A stretch of DNA of 64,000 nt from Lateolabrax maculatus (GCA_031216445.1 CM062205.1:16205001-16269000), one strand, 5' to 3'; positions 1 to 13,681 are shown, counted from the stretch's first letter. Notes: generated from the letters alone by a model not told the origin. A program made the numbers and translations.

Positions 1-696
1 TTTAAAACAAGTAAACAAACATTTTTATAGAATGAAAAATAGATATGTGGATCATCTAATAACCCTATGCAAGTGACAAAATAGCTGGAGCTAAATCACA
101 CCAATCATCATCAGCAAATCCTTTGTGTTGCCATGGCACCGTAGTAAACAGCCAATGGCCTGTGATTTCCTGGGAGTCATTAGCATGAAATAGGTTTGCA
201 AGCCACTGCAACCTTGTGACCTGGCTCTATAACTCATGTCACACACTGATGATGTCATTCATCAATGGGGTCCACCAGCTTCTCAGACAAGGGGCTGCAG
301 GTTTGGTGACTGGAGGGGAAGGGGTAGAGTGGGAAAAGTGGTGGGGGTTGAATGGAATGGCCGGGATAATGATCGTGCTGTGGGATTTGGCAACGGCAGC
401 AAATGGGTGTCAGGAGAGTATGAATCTGATATATAGCAAGCTGGATGTTGAATGAGTAGATAGGAGTCAGTGCGGGGCGAAAGGTGTGGTGTTAAGGAAG
501 AGAGTGGTCCAGCAGTAGATGTGGTTATTGTACATGGTGAAATGCCAGGCTGGGCTCGGGGGGGGTTTAAGGACCGTACACAGCCGATGATGGAGCTACC
601 TCAGCTTGTAATGTTCAGCAACCACAGGGGCCATTACATCCTGCACTATCAGAGAGCACAGAACACATCAAACCCTGTAATTTAGCCAGCAGTCGG

Positions 697-697
<1 letters not shown>

Positions 698-737
<40 letters not shown>
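698..737. repeat. (CA)n microsatellite
   Basis: About 20 uninterrupted CA units inside the upstream meis2 intron. Confidence 0.95.
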
Positions 738-739
<2 letters not shown>

Positions 740-2488
740 CACACACCCAGCTCGATTCTCAGTGACTGGCAGAATGCGATCCACCTGCGTATGCGCCTGT
801 GTTTATGTTTATGTGTTTGTGTTGATGTTTGGCTGCGCTTTTTCAGGTCACATTGTAGGAATTGGACAACATGTGTGCATCAGGATAGTGCACTCTTGTG
901 CACATTAACAGGCTTTAGTATAATTAACAAAGCTGTTTCGATCGGAGCCCGGCGCTGCCTGGACAACAAATTAAAGCTGCTCATTTCTGGTTTATTTATA
1001 GACTGGCTGTTTTACATTTTGCGGTCAATCCTCTTTTAAGGATATTGGCCTTGGTGTTTGTAACTGAACATATTGAGCGGATCCAAAGCTATTGGGAAGA
1101 TTATCAATACCATCTTTGATCTTTCTCTGTGTTTATTTTTCATCCATTAAATAACCATGTCATGCTGTCTCCTGAGGGTTGGGAAGGACATCTCCAGGAA
1201 GAAACACATTAAAACAGATTTAGAACTCTGACTTTATGTGTTTTGTTTAATATTTATTCACCAATTCATCTCACGTTTACTTTTCATATCAGATTTTTTG
1301 TGCTCATTGGGTGATTTGCTAACATATATCTTTTTACTGAGGCAATTAACATTAAGAGGTTACTCAGAGGTCTAAATAGCCGTTCTCCAATTTCACGGCT
1401 GCTGCAGCCTTGTAACCACTAGGCCCACCATGCCGGCTTACTTTTTATGTCCGTGTGTGTGTGTGTCGCCATTGCCACCACACACCATTTTCTGTAGCTG
1501 AGATTTCAGAGCTCCGTGCTTTAAAGAAAGCTGCTACAACGTAAAGTGTGGGTGGCATGCAGTCGTAGCCATAAAAAGTATGTGTGTCGGGGAGGGGTGC
1601 TCAGCAAGAAAGGCGAGAGAGAGAGAGTTTAGGACAAATGAAGAGAGGATGAGGAAAGGTTGTATGCAGGCATACTGTGTATGTTTGCATGAATGTGTTT
1701 GTAAATGTGCTTCCCTGAGCTTTGCAGGGGCATATGTGCAAGCGCATGCAAGTCTTGGGGTTGCAGGGGAGCGATCTAGTCTGACACAGAGAGGCAAGGA
1801 ACGGGGGAACGAGCAAAGGCTGGGAGGGGTATGAGCTGAACGAAATAGGATTTTTTTTAGTGTCGTGTCTATGTGGTCAGAGTAAATCTCCTTACTCAGG
1901 GGTTTTGTGTGCGAGGGGGGCTTTAACGTCCCCACTCTCCTTGATGAGACATCTTTCTTGTTTGTTCAATCCATTCATTACGTGGTGGCTGCTGGACGAG
2001 CTATGCCGCTGGCCGGCGTATTTATCACTGAGCTAAAGCGCGCTCTGGCTGACAGTAGGCGATTGATGACCGGGTCTGGGCCTGAGAGGCTAAGGAAGCC
2101 TTAATACAATGTAGATGACCCACTCCCATTTCCAATTTAGGCTGCTCCTCTCCCCACACCTCCATACCACATCATCTTTAGCTACGTCTCAATTTGTGTA
2201 CGTGTCTGTGCATGTGTGTATATGTTTGTGTAGTATGCGTACATAAAAAAGAGTGGGAGGGAGTTTGTTCTGTTATATTTGCGAGCGTGTTTTGATCGTG
2301 ATGGAGGTCATAGCTAATGTGCAAACGCCAAGGAAGCCCGGGAGTGTAAGGGGGAGGGAAAGAGAGGCTGTACTCTTATTACATGTTGTTGTCCAGAGCG
2401 GACACACTCAAACACACATGCACATGGGATGTAGATATGTATATCTGTTCTTTGGTTAATGTACACACTGTGGATGTGCTTGAGCATG

Positions 2489-2489
<1 letters not shown>

Positions 2490-2535
<46 letters not shown>
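2490..2535. repeat. (CA)n microsatellite with AT tail
   Basis: About 23 CA units run directly into a short TATATA stretch. A second short CA cluster follows near 2,560-2,571. The array generates several spurious open frames rich in Cys-Val or Thr-His. Confidence 0.95.
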
Positions 2536-2541
<6 letters not shown>

Positions 2542-2589
2542 CTGTATGTGTGTGCACATACACACACACAGTAACCAATAGAAATTGCT

Positions 2590-3160
2590 CTGTCTTCCCC
2601 AGCCAAGGAAATGTCAGCACCTGGCAATCAAAAAATGTATTTCTATGCAAGCATTATCATCTTTCCTTTGTTAATGATTTTAGCATATTAAAAGGAACTG
2701 CGTACACAAGTACAAATCAGATTAATCCCTTTCTGCAGCCGGGACTCATTATTTGTCCAATCTCAGCCTTGTTTGTTATTAATTGAGCACATTCCTGAAA
2801 CCATTTTTTCATCTCTCCTTTAATTAAAATAGACTACATATAGACAGGCAGTGCTACCTGAATGAAAAAAATCCTCCTCTCTGCTGATATGAAACCTCAC
2901 TTACATCAATTATTTCAGCAGTAAATGAGAAAATAGTTCTTGAGCAACTGTTATCATTTCATGTTAAAATTGAACACAATTAACACAGGCCAGGCAGACA
3001 TTACGAGCTTTATGAAATTAGCTTCCTCAATGAGTGTGGAGGAGGAAAGGAGCTGAAAGAAGGGCATAAGTTGTGAGGCTAACGGTGTTTTCCTTGAAGC
3101 ATAAGAATGTGTGTTAACGGAGCTTGAAACCACCCGAAAATAGAGGGAAGATTTAAGTGT
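2590..3160. promoter_or_regulatory. candidate conserved non-coding element in meis2 intron
   Basis: Complex, AT-rich sequence free of simple repeats, lying between two microsatellites. It contains several homeodomain-type cores (TTAATTGAG near 2,780, TTTAATTAAAA near 2,820, CAATTAAC near 2,980) and an AATCAGATTAATCC block near 2,715. This texture is typical of vertebrate developmental enhancers, and meis2 introns are known to carry such elements. Conservation itself was not tested. Confidence 0.3.
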
Positions 3161-3748
3161 CACTTTCTTGAAGCAATTTTTTTGTGTTGGGATTTGCAGG
3201 TGTCATGTCTATGAATATTTTTTTTTTTACTGTGTGCATCTCTGTTTGCACATGTCTGTGTGTGTGGAAGTGTGTAACTATGTGTGCATGCATGCTCTCT
3301 GTCTACAGTGGCTGAATGAAACACATAGTGTCTCATTTGTTTCGTTTGCGTGCGCCCCGACTCCTAATCTGGCCCTTAAAGACATCTGTCACCAGCGATC
3401 ACTGTTGTTTTGTCATGCTTCATAGCAGGCCCAGGGGGAGCATTGCAGCCCAAGGTCTGCCATTTATATCAGCCCATGTTCTCTAGATTGGACCTGACAC
3501 AAATAGTATCATTGCAGCCCTGGTCACAGAATTACATTTTCAGGTAAAAATATTGGCGAGGCTGTGGAGGCGATTTCACAGCATTATGTTCTGTATGAAA
3601 GAGCCACCACCAGGATACATGTCAGACATTCAAGGAAAGCTAAATGTATTCACTGCAAATCTGCACCCACTCATTCTGTTGCTTGTTTTTTTAAAGAGAT
3701 TCTCAGACACCAAAGTATCTGCATTAGGCCAGCTTGAAAGTCTTGTTT

Positions 3749-3752
<4 letters not shown>

Positions 3753-3816
<64 letters not shown>
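3753..3816. repeat. (TG)n microsatellite
   Basis: A perfect run of 32 TG units, the longest dinucleotide array in the window, about 450 bases before the homeobox exon. Confidence 0.95.
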
Positions 3817-3818
<2 letters not shown>

Positions 3819-4262
3819 TGTAAGTGTGTTGTTTTTTTCTGTGTGTGGTGTATATGTTCGTTGTGTACACTATACATTGTTTGTGTGCGCACAGGGTGTG
3901 GGGATAGAGAAGGGGGTAGTCACAGTTGACAGTTTTGACAAACTTGTTCGGCCAGCTCTGACAGGTCTAGCACTGAATTGTGTGCGTGGGTGGACACGTG
4001 TTTGCTGTGAATGTCTATACTGTGCAAGGGAAGGGAAGGGTTGGGTGGAGGTCACAAGAAGGTGCAGTCTTGGGTTACACAATACAACAAACACGGAAAC
4101 ATATTGAATGCATACAGTAATAGGCAACAGCCAGCAACTTGACTCGGAGCATGTGTTCCCTTCCAGAGCTTCTCTTTATGAGTGCTTACATGCATGAATA
4201 TTTATGTTAATCTATATGTCAAAGAGGCTCATGTGTGTTTCTCTCTCTGTTTGCTCCTGCAG

Positions 4263-4339
4263 CACCCATACCCTTCTGAAGAGCAGAAGAAGCAGCTAGC
4301 CCAAGACACAGGCCTCACCATCTTACAAGTAAACAACTG
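4263..4339 (+). CDS. meis2: meis2 exon, homeodomain helix 2 to start of helix 3 (partial gene)
   Basis: This 77-base exon begins in phase 0 after CTGCAG and ends before GTGAGT. It encodes HPYPSEEQKKQLAQDTGL followed by TILQVNN and the first two bases of the Trp codon. This is the central part of the Meis TALE homeodomain, just after the three-residue loop extension. Meis2 is a nuclear transcription factor that binds TGACAG-type sites, alone or with Pbx and Hox partners. The exon length and phase (75 bases plus two) match what I recall of vertebrate Meis genes. This segment is nearly identical in Meis1, 2 and 3, so the paralogue is assigned from the downstream exons. Upstream exons, including the Meis/PKNOX Pbx-binding domain, lie outside the window. 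Confidence 0.97.
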
Positions 4340-4859
4340 GTGAGTCAAGATTTCCGCTCGCCCTATCTCCACCACCAGCATCGCTCTGCCTTTCATTTTC
4401 AAAAGCCTTCGCCTCCCTCTCCCCACCAAGTGTGAAAACCGTTTATGTACAGTCCTCTCCATCACGTATAGACACACACAGAGGTGCACACGTAGATATA
4501 CACACTGACAACCTCTGTAACATTATTATGTGTAAGCTACCAGGATGTTCCGGTGTTATCGGCAAAGTGTTCTGCGGCTAAGTCAGTGGTCTTTGTGGTG
4601 TGATACACATATTCAGTATTCAGTGGGATATATTTAAGGGAGAAAGACAGAGATCATAAGCTACCCCTACAGCCCCCACACCCACCCCACCCCTTCATCC
4701 AAAACCATACCTAGCACTGCCACTGGTGCCCCCACAAAAGGCAAAACTGCCTTCCACCCCCTCCCCATTTTACACAAGGTGGATTAAGGTTTTGGTGGCC
4801 TGGCCAGCAGGGCCTTTGTAGATGGCTTAGCACATAACTGGGGGTGGTGGATTAAATAA

Positions 4860-5340
4860 AATGATCACAGAAGCAAAGAAATGATACAGGAATTACTTAT
4901 CAAAATACTAGCCCAGGTTTTATCTGCGGCTTAATTTTGTTCAGTACATTCTCAGGGTGATGTTCAGATTAATTGAACTGACAGCTTCCTTTCAAATTTC
5001 CGGCAAGGTATTTGCACGGATTTCAGGTCTTACACAAACTTAATTATATGGAACCCCATTTTATCATTCTAATTCCATGTAGCGGGGGTTCTATTTACAA
5101 ATGACAAGTCTGTGCCTTTTATTCACAGCTTTCCTTAATATATTTATCAAAGCGGGTTCATTTACAAAGTGCTCTATCTGTTGGGTACAGGCAGGCCGAC
5201 ATTAACGAAGCTTTTAGGTTTATCAGACTCGCAGCCTGACAAGCCACCCGAGGGTCAATTGATTTTTTGGTTCTGTGATACATTTTTTTCTCATTTTTCC
5301 TGGATCACAATGAGAAACATGCCTGGAGAATTAGCCTGGT
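4860..5340. promoter_or_regulatory. candidate conserved non-coding element, 0.5 kb after the homeobox exon
   Basis: Complex AT-rich sequence without simple repeats. It contains AGATTAATTGAACTGACAG near 4,966-4,985, which pairs a homeodomain core with a TGACAG hexamer, the Meis/PKNOX recognition site. Further AT-rich homeodomain-like cores occur near 5,040 and 5,070, and TTTATCAAAG near 5,145. Self-regulation by Meis is plausible but is an inference. Conservation was not tested. Confidence 0.33.
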
Positions 5341-5392
5341 TTGTCGGCCTTATCTATCAGCCCCCTCCCTCGTCCTCCCCCCTTCATCCTGA

Positions 5393-5395
<3 letters not shown>

Positions 5396-5455
<60 letters not shown>
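5396..5455. repeat. (CT)n microsatellite
   Basis: About 30 perfect CT units. A polypyrimidine mirror tract of this kind can form triplex DNA. Confidence 0.95.
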
Positions 5456-5459
<4 letters not shown>

Positions 5460-7618
5460 TTTTCTTTATTACCTTCTAGCCAAAGGAAGTCAAGCTACTT
5501 AAATTGGCCACAGGAACCGCTGTTATCAGACTTTAATGCACCCTACAGTGTGGATAGCATTTCAATTACACCAGTAACCAAAGATTAGCCCCCGCTTGCC
5601 TGTTTCATGCCTCGTGCCACCGTTTCGGGACGCCACGCACCTTACCTACAGGAGCAGAAAATTGAGTTGCCTTGCCTGTGTCATGGTGATTAATGCAGAA
5701 ATAGTCTGCAAACCTGCGAGGAGAGAGAGAGAGAAAGAAATAGACTTAGACAGAGATAGATATAGGAAGAGTCCCTGCCTTCTCAGAGGCCATGAAATCC
5801 AAGCCTGGCGCTGAAATGCCTCAGATCCATTTATAAAGAGGTCTGAAAGAATCTCGTGCTGGGTAACATCCTCATGAACCTTGTTTCTGCACACACATAC
5901 ACGCACATGCACATACACATAAACATAGGTAGTCATGGAGCTGTGTATTAATGTTACACCAGCCGTTAACAAAAACACAGCAGGAATCAATTTTCACAAA
6001 TAAAGTCATTAGAGAAGCTTAGACTCTGCTGGCCTATCTGTGGTACAGTCTGGGTGATTGGAACTCGCCTGGTGGATGTTGCCACCTTCTTGGCTATTTT
6101 ACAGTGAGGGAAAGATGAGAGGAGAGAGAGGATGCTGAAGTTTTCTTTCCCCTCATAATGCTTAACCAGGCAGGACAGTGAGTTACAGTGAAATATCTCT
6201 TTGTTTGGGTTGTGCCCTTGCTTTTTCTCCTGGATGCTGAGATGGTCCACCCAGGATGTGACTCTGAAGAAGTCTGCCATATGAAATTCCTGTTTTTAAA
6301 AAAACAAAAAAAAAGGGGCTCTTCAAATTCCTGGCTGGCCCCTTGCATTGTTCTGTAGTTCTCTTTGATGCACGGCCGCTGCCACGTTACTGGCCAAAGA
6401 GAGGGAGAGGGAGATAGAGACAGAGGGAGGGAGAGACAGAAGCAGAGGATGAGTGGGGGGAAAGGGAGGGGATGGCCGCCGTCTTCGGTTTCCAGAGCTC
6501 TCCCTCGGGGAAAGGATGTGCTGAATCAGGGCTTTGTCCGCCGGCACAATCGCAGCCCAGCGAGGGCACAAGGGTGCTCTGTGTGATAGTCAATAGACAG
6601 TGCATCTCGCTCTCTCCCAACTTGCCCCATCAAACCTCCCCGAACCATATCCTCCAACTGACACCTCCCTTTACATTTACCTGCAGCTCACCTGTACACA
6701 CAGAAAACAAAACCCATAGTAGACCACTTCCAGCTAGTTTGAAACTTTTTGTCTTGGCACCACAGGAGACACCACACCTGGTTCTGTATCTAGTCTATAT
6801 CATTAGCTGGCAGCCTCACCTGTTTGTAGCCCACACCCCATTAGCTATGTGATGTTAATAAGGAACAAAGGAAAAGGTTAAAGTCCACGATCTCACTGCG
6901 CTGGTGTTGAGCAGATGAGGAGGAGGACTTGATTATCCAGTTAATAGTATCCCCTGTGTACATAAGTGTGAGTGTACTGTATGTGCACGTTATGCACATT
7001 GATACAAATGGGACACCATGCTCTCTCAGTATGTACAGAGATGTTATGTGTGTACAGTGTGCCAGGACACCATTAGTTGACCATTAGGTAGTGTGTTTGC
7101 TCTGCTTACATTTGAGACAACTGGCGTCGTGCTAACAGAAGCGGGGAGTGGTCTGACACGTAATTGCATTTGTTTAAGATTGCAGGAAAAGGTGAGGGCC
7201 ATGTCACACATGGCATTCTGGGATAATGAAGTAGGTGAAACGGAAGACTCAGGTGTCTATTCGCTGGAGAAGCGTTTACAGTTTACGGTATCTAGCGGTA
7301 TATTTGCCTGCCTCAGCAGCTCCTGGTGTCCTGCTATCAGTCTGGGCTAAATGGGGCCTGACCGAATCCTTTCATGTCTCAGCGTCAGACCCAGCACGAT
7401 GTGCCCTCACTCACTGCCATAAACACACACACCAACTATCCTGCCGTTATTTACCACTGCGGCAATGCACACGCACACACACGACACACAGGATTATTAC
7501 ACGGGCCTGAGAGATGACGCCGATGACAGATGACTGAGAGAAACAGCATCTAAAAAAGGAAGGAAATCGTCCCCTCATTATTCCCTCATCTCACTGGCAG
7601 CCAGTTGGTCATTTCCAT

Positions 7619-7621
<3 letters not shown>

Positions 7622-7659
<38 letters not shown>
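7622..7659. repeat. (GA)n microsatellite
   Basis: About 19 AG units in the large meis2 intron. Confidence 0.95.
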
Positions 7660-7661
<2 letters not shown>

Positions 7662-8791
7662 GAGAGGCAGAGCCAGTCTGAGAGTGAATATGTCAGTTCT
7701 TGGCATCCAAGATGACTGACTGCTGTGCCACTGGAGCACTAATAACAATAAAGAGGGCACTAAGCCACACTCTATTTTTACTTCTCTGCCTCCTCTCTAC
7801 AGCCCAGGGGGGAATACATGCATAGACACATACACACACAGACACACATAAGGGAGAGGCTCTAATTAGCGGCAGAAAGGAATACAATGAGTGAGTTATT
7901 AAGACACAGGGGCGGATCGCAGCCAACCTTTGCCCCCTGTCGGAGCACAGGTCACATGATAAGGGAAGGATATCCGCCAGACGACGGCGCCAAGCGGCCT
8001 GTGCCCACTGAGGAGATGAAATAGGCTCAATCTCTCCGACCATTCAGGGCAGGGCATGGTTCACTGATTGTTGTTTTTTTTTTTTTGTTTGTTTTTTTTT
8101 TTTTCTTGAGAATCCATCCTCACCAGGAGGACACACTTCACCTTTAGTCATCATACCACTCAATATACATGTATTGTAATCTCTACATTAAAATGTTGAT
8201 TTTTCATTCCATTGTTTTGAGACTGGGCAACAGTACAATAAGCTCATAAAACTAGAACACCAAAACTGCAATATATGTCTGTGTCCAGTAAATGGCTGTG
8301 TAAGACAGGTGTGCAGGTGGAATAAACCAAAGAAGATTTAAAAAAGAGAGGTTGAAGGGATACCATGCTAAAAAATCATTACACTCAAAAGTCTTCACAA
8401 CTTTTGCCCATCTATGTAGAATCCAGATTCTCCTCCCAGATTGCATCCTGCTGTAGCACAGCATGGAGATAAACCTGGTTTAGCCAGCTCTAAACTGACT
8501 GCTATGTAGCTTTCTTCACAGCGTGTTCCCCATTCCCACTCAGATCCTCGTTTTTCATCTCTCTCACTCTCTTCCTTCCATGGATCCCTCCAGAGTTTAA
8601 CTCACCCGATAGAGATGCATAGGAGCTGCACTGCAGGTTCACATGCAAAGTGTTATTAATGGTCAGGCACATTTTGTTTGTAGTATCGGAGAACAAGGAG
8701 GAGAGAAACCAAAGCCAAATTTGTTCCTCCACTTAGTGAAGCATTTTCCACCCCCCTTCCCCAGTCCAATGAGACACTTAGGAACACTGGC

Positions 8792-8821
8792 TTTTATGAT
8801 TTTTTTATGATTTTTTATGAT
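8792..8821. repeat. short tandem repeat of a TTTTTATGAT unit
   Basis: Three consecutive copies of a 10-11 base unit (TTTTATGAT, TTTTTTATGAT, TTTTTATGAT), differing only in the length of the T run. Confidence 0.8.
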
Positions 8822-10269
8822 CCTCTGGTTTGGCGGGCGAGCCCATTATGAAATGCAAAATAATAACTAATATTTTCCAAATGTAACATAAAGCTATGAA
8901 ACTGGCCCAGCTGCCTCTGTTTTTTCCACATTCTTTATAAGTATTTAAGACTTATGGATCTCATACAGAGGCTTTTGAGGTCCCTTTTCCCTCTCCTCAA
9001 GTCTTCTCTATATTACTGCCTATTCCTTTACTTTTCTGTCTCTTCATCTCTGCCACATTGGTGGGCTAGTTGACTGAAGTTGCTGGTTATCTGTCTAACT
9101 TTGACCCAGATGGAAATGTCAGGCCTTTTTTTGGCTGCAACCAGGGACTCCCGGCAGTGGCCATCTTATGCCCCAGGCTTTCTAAATATACAGCTGGAGT
9201 GTGGAGAGGTTGTGTTTGTGTGTGTATCTCTCTGGTGTGTCTGTGTGTGCGAGCATGAGTGTATATGTGGGTCTGACTGAGAGAGAGAGACTATCGTGGT
9301 GCTGCCAACACAGGCATCATGATCCCTCTCATTTAGGGACCGCTAATTGGCAGTTAATTAGCAGAATTGACTCTGTTGTCAGATCCCAAGTGCCAGCCCC
9401 CCTACCAACACCCCTTACCCACTAAGTTCATTTGATCTGGCTGCTTTCTTGATGCTGTAATAATAATCCCATTTTATCTGTTTTGGTGGAAGAAAAACAT
9501 ATTTTCATTATTGGCAGAGTAAAATAGAACAGAATCCCTGTTGTAGTAGTTTTCATTTTGTTTTTCATTTTGTTCAGTGGTTGTTACCGATCCAAATATC
9601 TGTTTGTGGTGCAATCTAGACACATGCTGTACTCACAGGATAAGCCATGGGAGTCTTGAATAGCTGATGCTAATGTGTGCACTCACAGTATATGTGCTGT
9701 GTGCGAGTGCATGAGCAAATGCCGCTGTTGAAACGCTCAGTGTGATTAACAGGGCCCACTCCCCCTTTATCAGGCACTGGGGGCACATTGGGTCATAGCA
9801 TGGCATGGACACCCACCGTGGCCACGGAGCAACCCAGTGCCCACCTCTGTGTGAGTCTAGAGTTATGAAAAACAGGTGGTGCTTTAATAAAATTGGCACT
9901 GTCGAGCGATCATGCACAAAAATGAATGCTTTTTTACTTGTTTTCCCATTACAAGCTCAAGACTCTCCAAAAGCCGTGGAATTCTCCCAGCAAAGACGGC
10001 ATGCAAGGAGAACGAAGCCAGACGAGGCAAGATAGAGAGGCAAAGAGCTGAAAGAGGCATTATAGAGAAAGCATTAGAGAGAGATGGAGAGAGATGGGAG
10101 GAGGGAGGTCTTTGTACTTCTCTGCTCCTTTTGGCTCTTTTATTCCTCAACGGCTTGGTTTTATTGGTGGGTCGTTTAATAACAAGGGCTCTGCGTTTGA
10201 AATGAAGTCGAGCTGCGTTTGCGTGGGCGAGCCTCCTTTTTTATTTTAAGATGGTAATTTCTGTACTAG

Positions 10270-10500
10270 GGGTGAGAACTGGAATGAGATAGAGAGAGAG
10301 ACAGAGAGAGAGAGAGAACAAGATAGAGAATACACGAGCGCAAAAGACAGAGAGACGAAAAGGAGAGAGAGACTCAGAGGGAGAGCAAGAGGGTGAGAGT
10401 GTGGGAGAGGGAGAATTCAAGGAGAATACAAGGGAGGAAAGTAGGTTAATTTATTTCATTTGCAGGAAGAGAGAGAACTTAAAAAGAAAAAAAAAAGGTT
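10270..10500. repeat. purine-rich GA tract region
   Basis: About 200 bases dominated by GAGA and GGGAGA on the plus strand, imperfect, ending near an A-rich stretch. Low-complexity intronic sequence with no coding signal. Confidence 0.8.
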
Positions 10501-10529
10501 GGTGATAGTGAGAAAGAAAGTGTAGGATG

Positions 10530-10760
10530 CTGTTTTCATGAACAAGCAGCTTAATGCACACGGGCAGCCACAGTAAGCCTGCCAGAATCTCCCTGTGCCT
10601 GAGGCCATCTGTGAGCAGAATAGCAATTTTATTACTTTGTCATTAAACCAATTTCACAGCAGTATTGTTTGTTAATGAGCAGCCGCAAACGAGCGAAGAT
10701 GTCACGTACTAGAATAGCAGCAAGATTTGTGACCCCAGTTCCGCTCCGTCTCATTTTGGC
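10530..10760. promoter_or_regulatory. candidate conserved non-coding element in the large meis2 intron
   Basis: Directly after a GA-rich tract comes about 230 bases of unique sequence with TTTTATTACTTTGTCATTAAACC near its middle and GTTAATGAGCAG close behind. It is free of repeats and moderately AT-rich. The look is that of an enhancer rather than neutral intron, but this is a visual judgement only. Confidence 0.28.
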
Positions 10761-11429
10761 AACCTGTACCTCATTCTTATTCTTCTGCTCTTTCTGCCAT
10801 CGTCTTCTTCCTTAACATCCTTACTGTCATCCTAACTCTCTCCCTGCCATCCTCCCATCTTGCCCATCCCTCCCTTCCTCCCCCTGTTATAGGGGTCCCT
10901 GGCTCATAAAAGAGGAAACTGCTGAAAGATAAAATGCAAAGTCTATACAGTCAAGTCTCTGTTTATGAGCTTCCATTTGCCTTTAGAGCTCATTGGGACG
11001 AATGGTTTCTCCATGGGCTTTCAGGGCGTGCAGCTGGAAAGCCTGGGATGTTGGCCTGTTATTTAGCTCTAAAGCCTAACATGGGTGCCAACGGCAAGTG
11101 CCAACAGAGGGACTAGGCATTTGAATAGGTGCATAAATCCTTTGGACTGTATGCTAGATGATGTCATGCATTTTGGGTGATTTTTCAAAGTTGTTTAGAG
11201 TACCAGGCTTGATCACTGATTTTTTTTAATGGTGTTGTAGTCATGCATTTATAGAGAAATATAACTTCAGGTTAGTCTGGTAGCTGTTTGGAATGCTCTG
11301 TTTTCACAAAGAAAGCCATGTGCTTCAGCTGCTATGGTGCTATATGTGTCTTTATGGCTAGTCATTCTGTTTATATTCTGACTCTGGAGGTCAGTTGGCA
11401 CAGATTGTTGTCTTCTTGTGGCTTATGAG

Positions 11430-11436
<7 letters not shown>

Positions 11437-11494
<58 letters not shown>
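11437..11494. repeat. (GA)n microsatellite
   Basis: A GA array with one GGGA interruption near 11,468. Confidence 0.95.
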
Positions 11495-11499
<5 letters not shown>

Positions 11500-13678
11500 A
11501 CTGAGGCCCCACAGGATCAGACAACCTGACAGAGTAGATTTGGAATAATTAGTTTTATCTGTTGAGGGAGATAGCCAGAGGAGCTGTGTGTTAGCCACGG
11601 GGTGCTGCTGTGTGTATCTTACTGGTGATGTGTTTCAGGCGGCTGAATGTTGTGTATGTGCTTGGGTGCATGGTGTATGTGTTTGGAGGGACGGGCGAGG
11701 GTGTGGGGGACTAAAAAGGATAAAGGTGACCAGGTGTAACAGAATGGCCTTGAGGGTGTGTGTGCTGGAGCCAGAGAGGCCAGAAGCTCCTTCTTTGGCT
11801 GAGCTCTTTAAACTCTGTGAACCTCTACAAGGTATTTTCTCTCTGTCCAGGCATGCTCGTTCTCTCACTCTTTCTCTTTCTCTCTGTTTCTCTTCACCTT
11901 CCTCTTCCACACTTTTCACTCCCTCTATCCCCGGGTTTGGATATACAGTAACAGCATGTAAATAAGCATGCTCTTCTATCTTTGCTTTGTGCGTGTGGTG
12001 TCACATTTAAAATAACCTCCACTGACCTCCCTCCCCCTCCTTTAAGAAACAATGAAAGTGAGTGTTTTTGGAAATGAAAGGGAGAGAAGGTTGTAATCAC
12101 ATCCTTAACAATGCTCCAGTGTATTATTCTTACCTGTTGTGTGTGTCTGTGTGTTTGTGTGTATTTTCCGAAGCTGTGATTCATGGCCTGGTGCCCCTCT
12201 GTGGCTTTGAGGTGCAGGCCAATAAGCCCATCATGGAAGACCCTATAAATCAATATAGCCTTTTGTTTGTTTAAGCCATGCTCTGCCCCAGTTCAGGCCT
12301 GTTATGGATGAGATATCAGTGGAGTCTGTGCCAAACAGAAAATGGGAGGGAGAGGCGGGAGGGAAGGAGTCACAGGGCCTCTCCGCAAAAACAATCCAAT
12401 CTTAATTGGAACGTGGCCCAAAATCTTGGAGATATCAAACCCAGTAATTTGCAATTTTGGAGAGGTGAGAAATAAACGATGCAGCTTGCCACCACTTTCT
12501 CTCCATGCACATGCCAACACACACATGCATGTACTTGGATGAAGTTATCAGAGGTAGCTGGAGGAATTAGCCACTATTAGCCAACACTATTACATGCATA
12601 ACAAGATGCTGAGATACAGAGGAAGAGCTGGAGAAAGGAAGGGGGAGAACAATGAGGAGCATATTACCCTAATCTAGGGTTTCTCTCTTCCCAGCCTTAT
12701 GAATATTTATTCCTCCCATTACCGACGATGATGTTTCAATTGGGAGACTCTGTGAGCATGTGCGGCAAGGAGGGAGGGTGGTGAGAACGTCTTTTCCCTA
12801 GTGGGGCTGGAGAGTGTCTGCCTGTAGCCCCCCCAAGACATGTCTACTTTATCATCTTCTTGTTATACTATATGGGAGACTTTTTTTTCAGCTTTCTCTC
12901 AGGTATGAGGTGAAGAAATGATAGAATGATATATCTGCCATTTGATAAAAAGTTCCACCTTATCTGAAAAAATAGCAGTAAAAACTCTTCACTGTTAGGG
13001 ATATTTTAATCTTAACCTACAAAATAAAACATTTTTGAGAATGGGGTCATCTGTACTATACGGGCATAGGAAGAATTACTCATGACAGTTCACACACTTC
13101 ATTTTTCAAGGACCATATTCCGCAGTCTAGGCTGATTTAAATGTGGCTCTTGTGAGACACAGAGATTCTATTTGTTTCAGGCTGTCACATATGAAGGAGG
13201 CCAGTCTAAGCTGAACACAGTCAGTGGTAGAGCTGATCTGAGAGGCAGAGGGCTCGCTTCAGGCCACCAGGCACATCAGAGTCCCTGTGGTCTGCTCCAC
13301 AGTGTCAGTGCTGCTTCTTCCAGCAGTCCCCTCCACAAACAACAGCTATTTATATCACCAGCCTGTTGCTGGGCTTTTTAGCCCTAAACTCTGCTTTTGA
13401 CCGTGCCTGCACACATGTGTTTGTGTGCCTGTGTCCACGCTTATGTGTGTCAAAGCGATTATGTGCAATTGAAACTCAGATTAATTATTCAATAGGGGAG
13501 TCAGAGGCAAGCTGACAACATTTGACCGATGACTCTCGTGGTCACTAAAATGTGCCAGACACAAACACACTTACTCAGACACATCATGGAAACGTGCTTT
13601 GTGGAAACACTCACTCACAAGCCAGAGACACAATGATGAGAAGATGATGACATCCCAGTGGGAGGGAGAATCCCTTTC

Positions 13679-13681
<3 letters not shown>

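Larger units (their letters stand above)
1..4262 (+). other. meis2: meis2 intron (3' part) upstream of the first visible homeobox exon
   Basis: This stretch ends in a pyrimidine-rich tract and AG at 4261-4262, the acceptor of the first recognisable exon. The preceding meis2 exon, which should encode the start of the homeodomain, was not found here, so the intron probably begins left of the window. It contains (CA)n/(TG)n arrays at 698-737, 2490-2535 and 3753-3816. A calmer AT-rich block at about 2,590-3,160 could be regulatory. The open frames here come from microsatellites and show no family resemblance. Confidence 0.8.

Noticed and set aside
3553..4107. 184-codon open frame on the plus strand
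   Set aside because: Its core is a translated (TG)n array (Cys-Val repeats); it lies within a meis2 intron with no splice support.
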